Part shown: piece by piece, positions 10,680 to 19,165 of the stretch
How the letters are laid out: each line of letters begins with the position of its first letter
How positions within the stretch are numbered: position 1 is the stretch's first letter
Assembly: GCF_000423465.1 (NCBI RefSeq)
Contig: NZ_KE384022.1
Location: 275,176 to 339,175, forward strand
Length of the DNA stretch: 64,000 nucleotides
DNA from: Propionicicella superfundia DSM 22317
Lineage (GTDB): Bacteria; Actinomycetota; Actinomycetes; Propionibacteriales; Propionibacteriaceae
Direction of reading: 5' to 3'
Translations under genes and position numbers: made by a program
The notes under the pieces: generated by a model
Told to the model about the DNA's origin: nothing
What the model saw: only the letters and a program-made list of their open reading frames with translations
The model's database searches: none

Positions 10680-10711
10680 AAAAAACCCCTCCGCCCTGGG
10701 GCACAAGGGGT
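10680..10711 (-). terminator. Intrinsic terminator inside the leuS leader
   Basis: The stem ACCCCT/AGGGGT encloses GCCC-CA-GGGC and is followed by TTTTTT on the minus strand. It lies 28 bp upstream of the leuS start, where it can only act as a conditional terminator if leuS is transcribed from beyond it. Confidence 0.75.
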
Positions 10712-10739
10712 CGCCGCGTCCGGTTCGGCGCCGGCGCGG

Positions 10740-10769
10740 CTAGCGACGAAGCAGGCCTGCAGCGTGCAC
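10740..10769 (-). CDS. Putative leuS leader peptide MHAAGLLRR
   Basis: Nine codons from GTG: GTG CAC GCT GCA GGC CTG CTT CGT CGC TAG. The adjacent CTG-CTT Leu pair sits two codons before the stop, where stalling would change folding of the following hairpins. There is no clear Shine-Dalgarno, so translation could be leaderless. Confidence rests on position ahead of a terminator and leuS, not on sequence conservation. Confidence 0.4.
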   Translation of the reverse strand: MHAAGLLRR

Positions 10770-10815
10770 GCGTGCGAGTCTAGCGCATCGCTTCGGCGGC
10801 CCCCGCCCCGCCCAA

Positions 10816-10863
10816 CGCTCCGAAACTGCCGGAATTCGGTCGGAATCCGGCAGCTTCGGAGCG
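10816..10863. terminator. Long perfect-like stem-loop between DUF4192 gene and leuS
   Basis: CGCTCCGAA-A-CTGCCGGA pairs with TCCGGCAG-C-TTCGGAGCG around a 12-nt loop, giving about 17 base pairs with one mismatch. It lies 36 bp after the DUF4192 stop and is the likely transcription end of that gene. There is no T run, so it may instead be a repeated palindromic element. Confidence 0.55.
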
Positions 10864-10899
10864 CTCGGCGGGGACGGGTGCCAGGAACGGAGCGTTCGG

Positions 10900-11841
10900 T
10901 CAAGGACCCCAGGACCGGCGGAGCTCCCCGTAGCGATCGGGCGGGACGGCCGCGTCGATCATGAGGTCGAGCAGATCCAGCCCGCAGCCGCCGCCCGGCC
11001 GCAGAAGCCGGCCCTTCTCGAGGCAGATCGCCGCCGACGCGCCGTCCCCGGTCAGCCAGGACGCGATGCCGAGCAGCGCGTACACGGGTGGGGCGTCGGC
11101 GGGCATCGTGCGCACCAGGACGGCGTGCCACAACTCCTGCCGGGCGGAGGCATCGTCGAGGGTCAGACTCCGCCAGGCGTGGATCCACGGGCGCTCCGTC
11201 CCGAGGATGATCCCGGCCCGAACGAGCTCGTCCTCGTCCGCCGACGGCCCACGTCGCGCCAGGTCGTCGAGCGCGGCGTACCGGTTCGCCAGGGAACGAC
11301 GCCGCAGCATCCGGCGCAGCCGCGCCCGCTCGACCGCGACGATCTCGGCCGTCGCCGGCGGCAGCGGCTCGTAGGACGCGGCCAGTCGCTCGCGCGTGGG
11401 GAGGGCCGACATCCCGCGCAGGACAGCCGACGCCGCGATCACCGACGATTCGGCGGGGACGGGGCGTCCGGGGCCGGCCAGGTCGTCCGACGACCACCAC
11501 AGGCTTTCGTCCGAGGCGATGCCGAACAGCACGTCGTGACCGTAGGCGGACCCGAGGGCGGCCAGCAGGTAGCGCGCCAGCCCGCCGTCGGCCGAGAACA
11601 CGAGCAGCCCCAGGGACGACCCGTCGAACTGCGCCTGCAGCGCGTTGAGCCGCTGGTGCAGCGACCGCCACTCCTGTTCGCCGGCGGGGAGATCCCATCG
11701 CGCCGACACGGCGACGACGCCGCGGACCATGACGAGGGCCACGACCGACTCGTGCGGATGGAATCCGATCAGATACGGGACGACGGACAGCACGTCCTCC
11801 AGCCGCGTCACCTTCAGCGGGGGTTCGCAGGTTTCCTTCAT
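10900..11841 (-). CDS. DUF4192 family protein
   Basis: A 313-residue soluble protein of unknown function, common in actinobacteria. Family-typical stretches are LEDVLSVVPYLIGFHPHESVVALV near the start and a late segment with VYALLGIASWLTGDGASA. I see no catalytic motif, signal peptide or transmembrane helix. ATG at 11841 follows GAAGG-like purines; the open frame extends far upstream but without similarity. It is divergent from the Pro-rich membrane protein gene. Confidence 0.8.
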   Translation of the reverse strand: MKETCEPPLKVTRLEDVLSVVPYLIGFHPHESVVALVMVRGVVAVSARWDLPAGEQEWRSLHQRLNALQAQFDGSSLGLLVFSADGGLARYLLAALGSAYGHDVLFGIASDESLWWSSDDLAGPGRPVPAESSVIAASAVLRGMSALPTRERLAASYEPLPPATAEIVAVERARLRRMLRRRSLANRYAALDDLARRGPSADEDELVRAGIILGTERPWIHAWRSLTLDDASARQELWHAVLVRTMPADAPPVYALLGIASWLTGDGASAAICLEKGRLLRPGGGCGLDLLDLMIDAAVPPDRYGELRRSWGP

Positions 11842-11955
11842 GCCGTGGATATGCGCCCGTCGCGCTCGCCCTGCCCCTGCGCTCCCGAGCCTGTGGGCAA
11901 CGCGGCGCGGGCCCCCGACTGTGGACGACGCCGCGCCGGTATTCTGGGGGCCACC

Positions 11956-12810
11956 ATGTCTCAGCAACCGCCACCGGGTCACCCCAGCGGGTCCCCGCAA
12001 CAGCCGCAGGGACCGTGGCCGACCGGTGGCCGGCCCGCGTCCGGGCAGCCCCCCTGGGCCGCAGCCCCGCCGCCGGGCAACGCACAGGGCGGGCAATGGG
12101 CTGCGGGATCGGCAGGTCCGCAGGGCTATCCCTACGGCCCGCCCCCGGCGTCTCCCCCGGCCCAGCCGGGCCCGTGGAACGTCGATTCGCCCTGGTACCG
12201 GCCGCAAGCACCTCAGCCTCAGCCCGGCCCCGCCGGGCCGGCGAACGCCTGGCCCGCGAACGACCCGGCCGCCCCGCTCGGTCGTCAGGCACCGAGCGCG
12301 AACAGCATCGCCAACTACCAGCCGCCACGCCGCCGCTGGCCATGGTGGCTGGCGGGCGGCGCCGCCGCGGCCGTCGTCGTCGTCCTGGCGGTGAACGTCG
12401 CGGTCCCCGGCGGCCTGCTGCCGGTCCCCACGTCGCCCACGCCCACCATCGCCACGGCGACGACGAGCCCCATGGCGGGGGGAACCGCGTTCGAATCGTC
12501 CACCGAGGACGCCACCGGCTACTGGCGCGTCGCACGGACCGAGTGGGGCGCGGGGTACGCCGATGTCCTGATCGAGATCACCTGCCGCTCCGGCTCGATG
12601 ACCTACAGCTTCTTCGCGTTCGAGAACTCGGCGTCCCAAGGCGTCGACAGCGAGATCAGCGACCGCGCCCCGAGCATCCTGACCGGAGCGCTCGACGAGG
12701 GTGAGTCGGTTCAGGGGTGGGTGCGTTTCCCCCTCGCCCAGGAGACATCGACCATCGTCCTCGCGACACGCTCCGGGCGGCAGATCTCGGCGCTGGAGAT
12801 CAAGCCCTGA
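11956..12810 (+). CDS. Pro-rich single-pass membrane protein
   Basis: A 284-residue protein I do not recognise beyond its layout. Residues 1-120 are low-complexity Pro/Gly/Gln (SQQPPPGHPSGSPQQPQG). A basic stretch (PPRRRWPWW) then leads into one transmembrane helix near residues 133-155 (AAAAVVVVLAVNVAVPGGLL). The outside part is a small beta-rich domain (TGYWRVARTEWGAGYADVLIE). This is a common actinobacterial plan: disordered cytoplasmic tail, one helix, extracellular domain. No enzyme motif is seen. It converges on the glycosyltransferase gene with a 15-bp gap. Confidence 0.8.
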   Translation: MSQQPPPGHPSGSPQQPQGPWPTGGRPASGQPPWAAAPPPGNAQGGQWAAGSAGPQGYPYGPPPASPPAQPGPWNVDSPWYRPQAPQPQPGPAGPANAWPANDPAAPLGRQAPSANSIANYQPPRRRWPWWLAGGAAAAVVVVLAVNVAVPGGLLPVPTSPTPTIATATTSPMAGGTAFESSTEDATGYWRVARTEWGAGYADVLIEITCRSGSMTYSFFAFENSASQGVDSEISDRAPSILTGALDEGESVQGWVRFPLAQETSTIVLATRSGRQISALEIKP

Positions 12811-12825
12811 GCCGAACCGCCCAGC

Positions 12826-13998
12826 TCAGACGTGCCGGACGCCCTCGATCGCGTCTTGGTAGAGCGCCAGGAACTTGTCGACCGTCACACCCATCGCATG
12901 CTGAGCGACGATCCGCCTGCTGGCCGCGCCCATCCGGTCGCGCAGCCCGGGATCGGCCAGCAGCAGGCCCAGCCGCGAGGCGAGATCGTCGGAATCGCCG
13001 GGAGTGAACAGGTACCCGTTGACCTCGGGCTTCACCAGGTGAGGCAGGGCCATCGCATTCGCCGCCACGACGGGCTTGCCCGCGGCCATCGCCTCCATCG
13101 TCACGATCGACTGCAACTCGGCCACGCCCGGCATCACGAAGATGTCGGCGCGCCCGAAGGCGTCGACGAGCTCGTCCTCCTCGACGAAGCCGCGGAAGAC
13201 GACCCGGTCGGCGACATCCAGCGATTCGGCGAGCCGCTCCCACGCCCCGCGCAGCGACCCGTTGCCGACGATCTCGAGCCGCGCCCCGAGGGACGCCGGA
13301 AGCTGCGAGAACGCCGTGATGAGCTCGTTGACGCGTTTCTCCTGATCGAGGCGGCCCACGAACAGGATCGTCGGGTCGGACGAGTAGCGTCCGACCCCGA
13401 GATGGTGCCGGGCCGCCGCCTCCTCGTACCGTGCGACGTCGATCCCGTTGGAGATGGGGATCGCGCCGCGGAAGGCCGTCGCCCGCTCGAGCAGTTCGAC
13501 GGCCTTCGGCGTCGGAGAGGTGATCGCCGACGCGCCCGCGAACACGCGGTCGAGCTCGCCCCACACCCACTTCGAGCCGACACCACGCAGCACCTTGGGC
13601 ACGGGCACGTGGTCGAAGAAGTTCTCGGGCATGAGGTGGTTGGTGGCGACGAACGGCACATCCAGCGCTCGCGCCGCCCGGGTGACCGATGCGCACAGCC
13701 AGAAATGGTCCTGCACGTGGATGACATCGGGGCCGACGTCCTCCACGACCGGTCGGCACCGCGCGGCACCGATCGGGCTGAGCCGGAAGTTCTCGTAGAA
13801 CGGGTACGGCACCGATCGGCGGCGGTGAACGGTCACCCCCTTGGAATCGGTGATCGTCTCTGCGACGCCCGTCGGCGACGGGCAGACCAGATGCACCTCG
13901 TGGCTGCGCTCCACCAGAGCGTGCGCGAAGCGCTCGGTGAACATGGCTGCACCGTTGACCGTCGGCGGATAGGTATCAGTCCCTATGAGAACCTTCAC
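12826..13998 (-). CDS. GT4 family glycosyltransferase (MgtA/PimB-like)
   Basis: A GT-B fold enzyme of 390 residues, predicted to transfer a hexose or mannose from a nucleotide sugar to a lipid or glycan. N-terminal Rossmann start VKVLIGTDTYPPTVNGAAMF; donor-site region ILFVGRLDQEKRVNELI; EX7E-type segment MPGVAELQSIVTMEAMAAGKPVV. GTG at 13998 follows GGAGAGGA. It is divergent from a close homologue (14152-15303), with the same motifs in the same order. The acceptor cannot be told from sequence; phosphatidylinositol mannoside or diacylglycerol glycolipid synthesis is plausible. Confidence 0.85.
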   Translation of the reverse strand: MKVLIGTDTYPPTVNGAAMFTERFAHALVERSHEVHLVCPSPTGVAETITDSKGVTVHRRRSVPYPFYENFRLSPIGAARCRPVVEDVGPDVIHVQDHFWLCASVTRAARALDVPFVATNHLMPENFFDHVPVPKVLRGVGSKWVWGELDRVFAGASAITSPTPKAVELLERATAFRGAIPISNGIDVARYEEAAARHHLGVGRYSSDPTILFVGRLDQEKRVNELITAFSQLPASLGARLEIVGNGSLRGAWERLAESLDVADRVVFRGFVEEDELVDAFGRADIFVMPGVAELQSIVTMEAMAAGKPVVAANAMALPHLVKPEVNGYLFTPGDSDDLASRLGLLLADPGLRDRMGAASRRIVAQHAMGVTVDKFLALYQDAIEGVRHV

Positions 13999-14064
13999 CT
14001 GTTCATCCTCTCCAAGGTGGTCCGCCCGCAGCATCCCACGCTGGAGGGGGCTAGGGACGACCAT

Positions 14065-14109
14065 AGTCTAGTGAGGGCGACCGGCTCGTCCGATCAGGGT
14101 TGCTAGGGT
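14065..14109. promoter_or_regulatory. Divergent promoter candidates between the two glycosyltransferase genes
   Basis: TAGACT (minus strand, 14065-14070) and TAGGGT (plus strand, 14104-14109) are plausible -10 hexamers facing each gene within the 153-bp gap. The -35 boxes are weak. Confidence 0.35.
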
Positions 14110-14151
14110 CGTGACTACCGGAGCGGTGATCGAAGTGGAGGGCCGTGGGCC

Positions 14152-15303
14152 GTGAAGATCCTGTTGGCGAGCGACACCTTCGCCCCCGACGTGAACGGGG
14201 CTGCGCGCTTCACCGAACGACTCGGGGCCGCCCTCGCCGCTCGCGGCCATGACGTGCATGCGGTCGTCCCGTCCCCCACGGGCACGGCGTACACCGAGGT
14301 GTTCGAGGGCATCGTCGTCCACCGCATCGCATCGCACGAGTACCCGTTCGCCAAGGGCTTCTTCGTGTGCATGCCGTGGACGGTGCGCCGCGCGCTGACA
14401 CGGCTGTTCGCCGAGTTCCGCCCCGATGTCGTCCACGCGCAGAACCACTACGTGATCGGACGCTACGCGTGCACCCTCGCCCGAAAGCTCGACATCGGGC
14501 TGGTCGCGACCAACCACTTCATGCCCGAGAACCTCGTCGAGCACGCGAAGATCCCGCAGGCGCTGCGCGACCTCGTGTGCAACCTCGCCTACAAGGACGT
14601 CGGTCGCGTCTTCCGCTCCGCCGGGATCCTCACCGCCCCCACGCCCCGCGCCGTGGAGCTGTACAGCGCGAAGACCGGCGCGACGAACATGGTGGCCGTA
14701 TCGAACGGCATCGACCCGGCCCCGTACGAGGCGGCCGCCCGGGAGGCCGCGCCGAACGAGGTGCCCGTTATCCTCTTCGCCGGACGCCTCGACCAGGAGA
14801 AGCGCGTCAACGAGCTCATCGCCGCGGTCGCGAAACTGCCGGCGAGCATTCCCTACCGCCTCGACGTCATCGGCAACGGATCCCACCGCGAGGTGTGGAC
14901 CCGGCAGGCGACGGACCTGGGGCTGGTGCCCGACAAGGTGCGCTTCCTCGGGTTCGTCGACGAGTCCGAGCTCATCGCCGCCTACGGGCACTGTGACCTG
15001 TTCTGTATTCCGGGCGTCGCCGAACTGCAGTCGCTGGTGACCCTGGAGGCCATGGCGGCCAGCAAGCCGATCGTGGGCGCGCGTGCGATGGCGCTGCCCC
15101 ATCTCATCCATCCCGGCGAGAACGGCTGGCTCTACGAGCCCGGCGACGTCGACGAGCTGCGGGACCGGCTGGCCGACCTGCTGCGCGACCCCGCGAAGCG
15201 ACTGCGGTTCGGCGAGCGGAGCCACGAGATCGTCACCACGCAGCACAGTTGGGACGCCACGCTGCGCGCGTTCGAGCGGTTCTACACGACCGTGGCCCAC
15301 TGA
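14152..15303 (+). CDS. GT4 family glycosyltransferase, homologue of the divergent neighbour
   Basis: A GT-B glycosyltransferase of 383 residues starting KILLASDTFAPDVNGAARFTE, with VILFAGRLDQEKRVNELIAA and the active-site loop PGVAELQSLVTLEAMAASKP. It parallels the 12826-13998 product along its whole length, so the pair looks like an ancient duplication turned head to head. GTG at 14152 follows GGAGGGCC. The likely role is mannosyl or glucosyl transfer in envelope glycolipid synthesis; substrate is not determinable here. Confidence 0.85.
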   Translation: MKILLASDTFAPDVNGAARFTERLGAALAARGHDVHAVVPSPTGTAYTEVFEGIVVHRIASHEYPFAKGFFVCMPWTVRRALTRLFAEFRPDVVHAQNHYVIGRYACTLARKLDIGLVATNHFMPENLVEHAKIPQALRDLVCNLAYKDVGRVFRSAGILTAPTPRAVELYSAKTGATNMVAVSNGIDPAPYEAAAREAAPNEVPVILFAGRLDQEKRVNELIAAVAKLPASIPYRLDVIGNGSHREVWTRQATDLGLVPDKVRFLGFVDESELIAAYGHCDLFCIPGVAELQSLVTLEAMAASKPIVGARAMALPHLIHPGENGWLYEPGDVDELRDRLADLLRDPAKRLRFGERSHEIVTTQHSWDATLRAFERFYTTVAH

Positions 15304-15312
15304 TCCGCCGCC

Positions 15313-15327
15313 CGGACCGTGGGTCCG
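15313..15327. terminator. Short hairpin between convergent genes
   Basis: CGGACC-GTG-GGTCCG lies in the 45-bp gap between the glycosyltransferase and DMT-family stops. It has no T run, so it is a weak candidate for a shared terminator. Confidence 0.35.
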
Positions 15328-15348
15328 CGCGGCGCAGGCGGGAGAGGC

Positions 15349-16290
15349 TCAGGGCTCGATGGAGTGGGTCTTGCCCGCCGGCCCGGCCTCCTGCAACGCC
15401 AGGTACTCCCGCTGCGCCACCGCCTCGGGGTGGTCGTGGGACAGCAGGACGACCCCGAGGATCGAGGCAATGCCCAGGGCGGCCATCCCGAGCCCGATGC
15501 CGAGCGACAGCCCGACGCTCTCACCCAGCACGAACAGACCGATCATCACGGCCACGAACGGATCGGTCGTCGTCATGGACCCGACGACCGTCTCGGCCGG
15601 ACCGTTCGCGTAGCCCTGCTGGATCATCCAGCCGCCGCCCGCGTAGCAGGCGAGCAACGCGGCGACGCAGATCCAGAACGCCGGGTTCCCCGACCACTCG
15701 TGGCGCGTGATCCACTCGGCCACCACGCGGATGAGCGACGACGCGAGCCCGTAGCACACCGATCCGGCCGACGCCCAGGCCAGGCAGCGCAGCGCCTTCG
15801 GGCCGGAGTGACCGGCGAAACCCAGGACCACGGCCGCGGCGGCCACCGCGGCGATCGCGACCAGCAGCGCCGTCTCGTGGAGCTGGACGTCGACGGCCGT
15901 GTAGAGCGAGGACAGCCAGGTGAACAGGCCGAGCGACACGAGCGTCACCGCCACCCACAGCCAGACCCGCGGCGGGATCCTGTGCTTGTGGATGCGGGCC
16001 GCGAGCAGGATCGACCACGGCACGGCGAGGATCCCGACGGGCTGGACGACCGTCACGGGGCCGAGGATCAGCGCGACCACGTGCAACGCGGCCCCGACGC
16101 CGAGGACGCACAGGCCGAGCAGCCAGCGCGGCGTCCGGATGAGGCGCCACATCGCGGCGAGCCCCATCGTCTTCTGGTCGCGCTTGGCGACGGTCTCGCC
16201 CACCGCATAGTGCTGGATCGCGGCGCCGCCGGCGAATCCGATGGTGGCGATGAGCGCGAGGACGATCGCGAGCGGGATGTTCTGTTCCAT
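15349..16290 (-). CDS. DMT/EamA-like multi-helix membrane protein
   Basis: A 313-residue polytopic membrane protein with about nine or ten hydrophobic helices, beginning MEQNIPLAIVLALIATIGFA. The repeated layout and the motif VTVVQPVGILAVPWSILLAA fit the drug/metabolite transporter superfamily, close to the actinobacterial DMT/NIPA-like group. The substrate is unknown. ATG at 16290 has AGG upstream. The C-terminal tail (HDHPEAVAQREYLALQE) is soluble. It stands alone, converging on the glycosyltransferase. Confidence 0.75.
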   Translation of the reverse strand: MEQNIPLAIVLALIATIGFAGGAAIQHYAVGETVAKRDQKTMGLAAMWRLIRTPRWLLGLCVLGVGAALHVVALILGPVTVVQPVGILAVPWSILLAARIHKHRIPPRVWLWVAVTLVSLGLFTWLSSLYTAVDVQLHETALLVAIAAVAAAAVVLGFAGHSGPKALRCLAWASAGSVCYGLASSLIRVVAEWITRHEWSGNPAFWICVAALLACYAGGGWMIQQGYANGPAETVVGSMTTTDPFVAVMIGLFVLGESVGLSLGIGLGMAALGIASILGVVLLSHDHPEAVAQREYLALQEAGPAGKTHSIEP

Positions 16291-16476
16291 GACCTGCCTT
16301 CGTGAGGGCCCAGACAAGTATGCCCCGGCTCCTGCCGCGCGGCGGTACGACCACGGCCTCGTGAGGGTCGGTTCAGGGTCGTCCCCTGAGCCGGTGCCCG
16401 GTGGCCGGACGGGCCGCGACCGCGTGCCCGTCCACCCGCGACCCGTCCGACGGGGGCCAGGGGCGGCCGGGCGCGA

Positions 16477-17445
16477 TCAGTGCCCGAGGCTCGTGAGCGA
16501 CGCCTGCAACGCCTGCGCCGAGCGGCGCAGCATCGTGATCTCGGACGCCTCCATCGGGATGTCCAGAACCCGCTCGATCCCGCGCCCGGACACGACGCTC
16601 GGCACCGACAGCGCGATCCCCGAGATGCCGTGGTAGTCGTCCAGCACGCTCGACAGGGGCAGGATGGTCCGCTCGCGTCCGAGCAGCGCCTCCACGAGCC
16701 GGGCACCGGTGAGGCCGATCGCGTAGTTGGTCGCGCCCTTTCCCTCGATGATCCGGTACGCGGCGTGCATCGCCTCGTCACCGAGGGCGGCCAGAACCCG
16801 CTCGGTGAACACGGGCTCGCCCTCGTGGTCGCGCCACTCGCGGATCGGGATCGTGCCGATCGTCGCCGTGGACCACACGGGGAACTCGGTGTCGCCGTGC
16901 TCGCCCATGATCGTGGCGTGCACGTTGCTCTGCGCGATGCTGATCTTGTCGGCGATCATGCGGCGGAGCCGGGAGGTGTCCAGCATCGTTCCGGTGGAGA
17001 ACACCTGGGACGTCGGCAGGCCGCTGATCTTCTGCGCGACGACGGTGAGGACGTCGCACGGGTTCGTCACGAGGACGTAGATGGCGTTGGGGGCCTGCTC
17101 CAGGAGCTTGGGAAGCAGGTTCGACAGGATGTTGACGTTGGTCGCCGCGAGCTCCAGGCGGGTCTGGCCCGGCCTCTGCTTCGCGCCCGCGGTGATGATG
17201 ACGACCGAGGAGTTCTTCACGATCTCGATATCGGAACTGCCCGCGACCAGGTGCGACGGGGTGTACTGGGTGCCGTGGGAGAGATCGGCCGCCTCGGCGG
17301 AGACCTTGCTCTCGTCGATGTCGTACAGGACGACTTCGTGGGCCGAGCCGCGGATCAGCGCCGCATAGGCGAGGGAGGAACCGACCGAACCGGCCCCGAT
17401 CACGGCCAGTTTGGAATGACTGAGGTCAGGAAGTGAGTCTGTCAC
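16477..17445 (-). CDS. ldh: L-lactate dehydrogenase
   Basis: An NAD-dependent enzyme of about 322 residues that interconverts pyruvate and L-lactate. Motifs: [12 protein letters not shown] for NAD, the active-site loop [12 protein letters not shown] in which Gln-Arg fits lactate rather than malate dehydrogenase, TNPCDVLT, and the catalytic His in [14 protein letters not shown]. The GTG at 17445 has AGGA seven bases upstream; GTG at 17451 is less likely. It is divergent from fumC, so the two may share a control region. Confidence 0.95.
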   Translation of the reverse strand: MTDSLPDLSHSKLAVIGAGSVGSSLAYAALIRGSAHEVVLYDIDESKVSAEAADLSHGTQYTPSHLVAGSSDIEIVKNSSVVIITAGAKQRPGQTRLELAATNVNILSNLLPKLLEQAPNAIYVLVTNPCDVLTVVAQKISGLPTSQVFSTGTMLDTSRLRRMIADKISIAQSNVHATIMGEHGDTEFPVWSTATIGTIPIREWRDHEGEPVFTERVLAALGDEAMHAAYRIIEGKGATNYAIGLTGARLVEALLGRERTILPLSSVLDDYHGISGIALSVPSVVSGRGIERVLDIPMEASEITMLRRSAQALQASLTSLGH

Positions 17446-17580
17446 GACCACATCCTAGGGGGGCGTCCGGTCGTGTCCCCCGGCGCGTGGCGGACGGCCT
17501 CCAGGGGTGGTTCTGCCCGGTGCCGTCGTTCTTCGCGGCACGCCGCGTGATGAACGGCGGGGGTCGATAGGCTCGGCCAT

Positions 17581-18984
17581 ATGAGTACCCGCACCGAAAC
17601 CGACAGCATGGGAGCCGTCGAGGTTCCCGCCGAACGCCATTGGGGCGCGCAGACCCAGCGCAGCATCCAGAACTTCCCGATCGGACGCGACACCTTCGTC
17701 TGGGGGCGGTCCATGATCCGCGCCCTCGGCATCCTGAAGAAGGGGGCGGCCCAGGCCAACGCCGAACTGGGCCAGCTCAAGCTGGAGCCCGCGCAGATCG
17801 ACGCGATGATCCAGGCCGCGTCCGAGGTCGTCGAGGGAAAGCTCGATGAGGACTTCCCGCTCGTCGTGTTCCAGACCGGGTCCGGCACCCAGTCCAACAT
17901 GAACTCCAACGAGGTGATCTCCAATCGCGCCATCGAGATCCTGGGCGGCGAGATGGGCACGAAGACGCCGATCCACCCCAACGACCACGTGAACCGCGGC
18001 CAGTCGAGCAACGACACGTTCCCGACCGCCATGCACATCGCGATCGTCCTCGACCTGCACGAATACCTGTACGACCAGGTCACCAAGCTCCGCGGGACGC
18101 TCGCCGCCAAGGCGGCCGAGTTCGCCGACATCGTCAAGGTCGGCCGCACGCACCTGCAGGATGCGACGCCGATCACGCTCGGACAGGAGATCTCGGCCTG
18201 GGTGGCGCAGATCGACTTCGCGCTCGACGGCGTCCGGTATGCCGAACTCGGCCTGCAAGACCTTGCCATCGGCGGCACGGCCGTCGGCACCGGCCTCAAC
18301 GCACACCCCGAGTTCGGAGCCCTCGCGGCGAAGAAGATCAGCGAGATCACCGGCCACGAGTTCCGCCAGGCGCCCAACCTGTTCGCGTCCCTGTCGGCGC
18401 ACGATGCCCTCGTCGCCGTGTCGAGCTCGCTGCGGACGCTCGCGATGGCGCTCATGAAGATCGCCAACGACGTCCGCTGGCTGGCGTCCGGGCCCCGCAA
18501 CGGCATCGGCGAGATCACCATTCCCGAGAACGAGCCGGGCTCGTCCATCATGCCGGGCAAGGTGAACCCGACCCAGTGCGAGGCGATGACGATGGTCGCG
18601 ACGCGTGTGTTCGGCAACGACGCGACGGTCGGTTTCGCGGGCAGCCAGGGCAACTTCCAGCTCAACGTGTACAAGCCGGTCATGTCCCATGCGGTGCTGG
18701 AGAGCATCCGGCTCCTCGGCGACTCCTGCTCGGCGTTCAACGACCACTGCGCCGTCGGCATCGCGCCGAACCTGGACCGGATCAACGACAACCTGAGCCG
18801 CAATCTCATGCAGGTCACCGCGCTGAACAGGCATATCGGCTACGACAAGGCGGCCAAGATCGCCAAGCTGGCGCACAAGAACGGCACCTCGCTGAAGGAG
18901 GCGGCTCTCGAGCTCGGCTTCCTCACCGCCGAGGAGTTCGACCAGTGGGTCGTCCCGCTCGACATGACGCATCCGAGCGCCTGA
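17581..18984 (+). CDS. fumC: Class II fumarate hydratase
   Basis: A homotetrameric TCA-cycle enzyme of 467 residues that interconverts fumarate and malate. Signature motifs: [27 protein letters not shown], and the mobile loop [17 protein letters not shown] containing the catalytic Ser. The starting [20 protein letters not shown] is typical for FumC rather than aspartase. ATG at 17581 follows TAGGCT by a few bases, so transcription may begin very near the start. A strong terminator follows. Confidence 0.96.
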   Translation: MSTRTETDSMGAVEVPAERHWGAQTQRSIQNFPIGRDTFVWGRSMIRALGILKKGAAQANAELGQLKLEPAQIDAMIQAASEVVEGKLDEDFPLVVFQTGSGTQSNMNSNEVISNRAIEILGGEMGTKTPIHPNDHVNRGQSSNDTFPTAMHIAIVLDLHEYLYDQVTKLRGTLAAKAAEFADIVKVGRTHLQDATPITLGQEISAWVAQIDFALDGVRYAELGLQDLAIGGTAVGTGLNAHPEFGALAAKKISEITGHEFRQAPNLFASLSAHDALVAVSSSLRTLAMALMKIANDVRWLASGPRNGIGEITIPENEPGSSIMPGKVNPTQCEAMTMVATRVFGNDATVGFAGSQGNFQLNVYKPVMSHAVLESIRLLGDSCSAFNDHCAVGIAPNLDRINDNLSRNLMQVTALNRHIGYDKAAKIAKLAHKNGTSLKEAALELGFLTAEEFDQWVVPLDMTHPSA

Positions 18985-18999
18985 CCGCGCCTGGAGCCG

Positions 19000-19034
19000 A
19001 CACGGCCCTCCCCGCCGCGGGGAGGGCCGTGTTC
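19000..19034 (+). terminator. Intrinsic terminator of fumC
   Basis: ACACGGCCCTCCCC pairs perfectly with GGGGAGGGCCGTGT around a 5-nt loop, 15 bp after the fumC stop, followed by T. Confidence 0.85.
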
Positions 19035-19165
19035 GCGTTCGGGCCGGTCGGGACCGTCGCCGTGGCGGGCCCTTCGCCCACGACGGGACGGGGCTGATCC
19101 GCCGGAACCATTGACGCTCGCTGACGGCTGCGAGTTGACTGGGTGGACCACGAAAGGATGGTCGA

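Larger units (their letters stand above)
10680..10769 (-). promoter_or_regulatory. Candidate leucine-responsive attenuator of leuS
   Basis: On the minus strand, in order: a nine-codon peptide with consecutive Leu codons (10740-10769), a hairpin built from GCCGCG-CCGG and CCGG-A-CGCGGC (about 10713-10740), and a terminator with six T residues (10680-10711), ending 28 bp before the leuS ATG. Classical ribosome-mediated attenuation has this order. No T-box consensus (GGGUGGNACCGCG-like) is visible. The antiterminator pairing was not worked out, so the mechanism is inferred. Confidence 0.5.

Noticed and set aside
10680-10899. T-box riboswitch for leuS
   Set aside because: No T-box consensus or specifier-loop layout was found; the Leu-codon leader peptide fits better.
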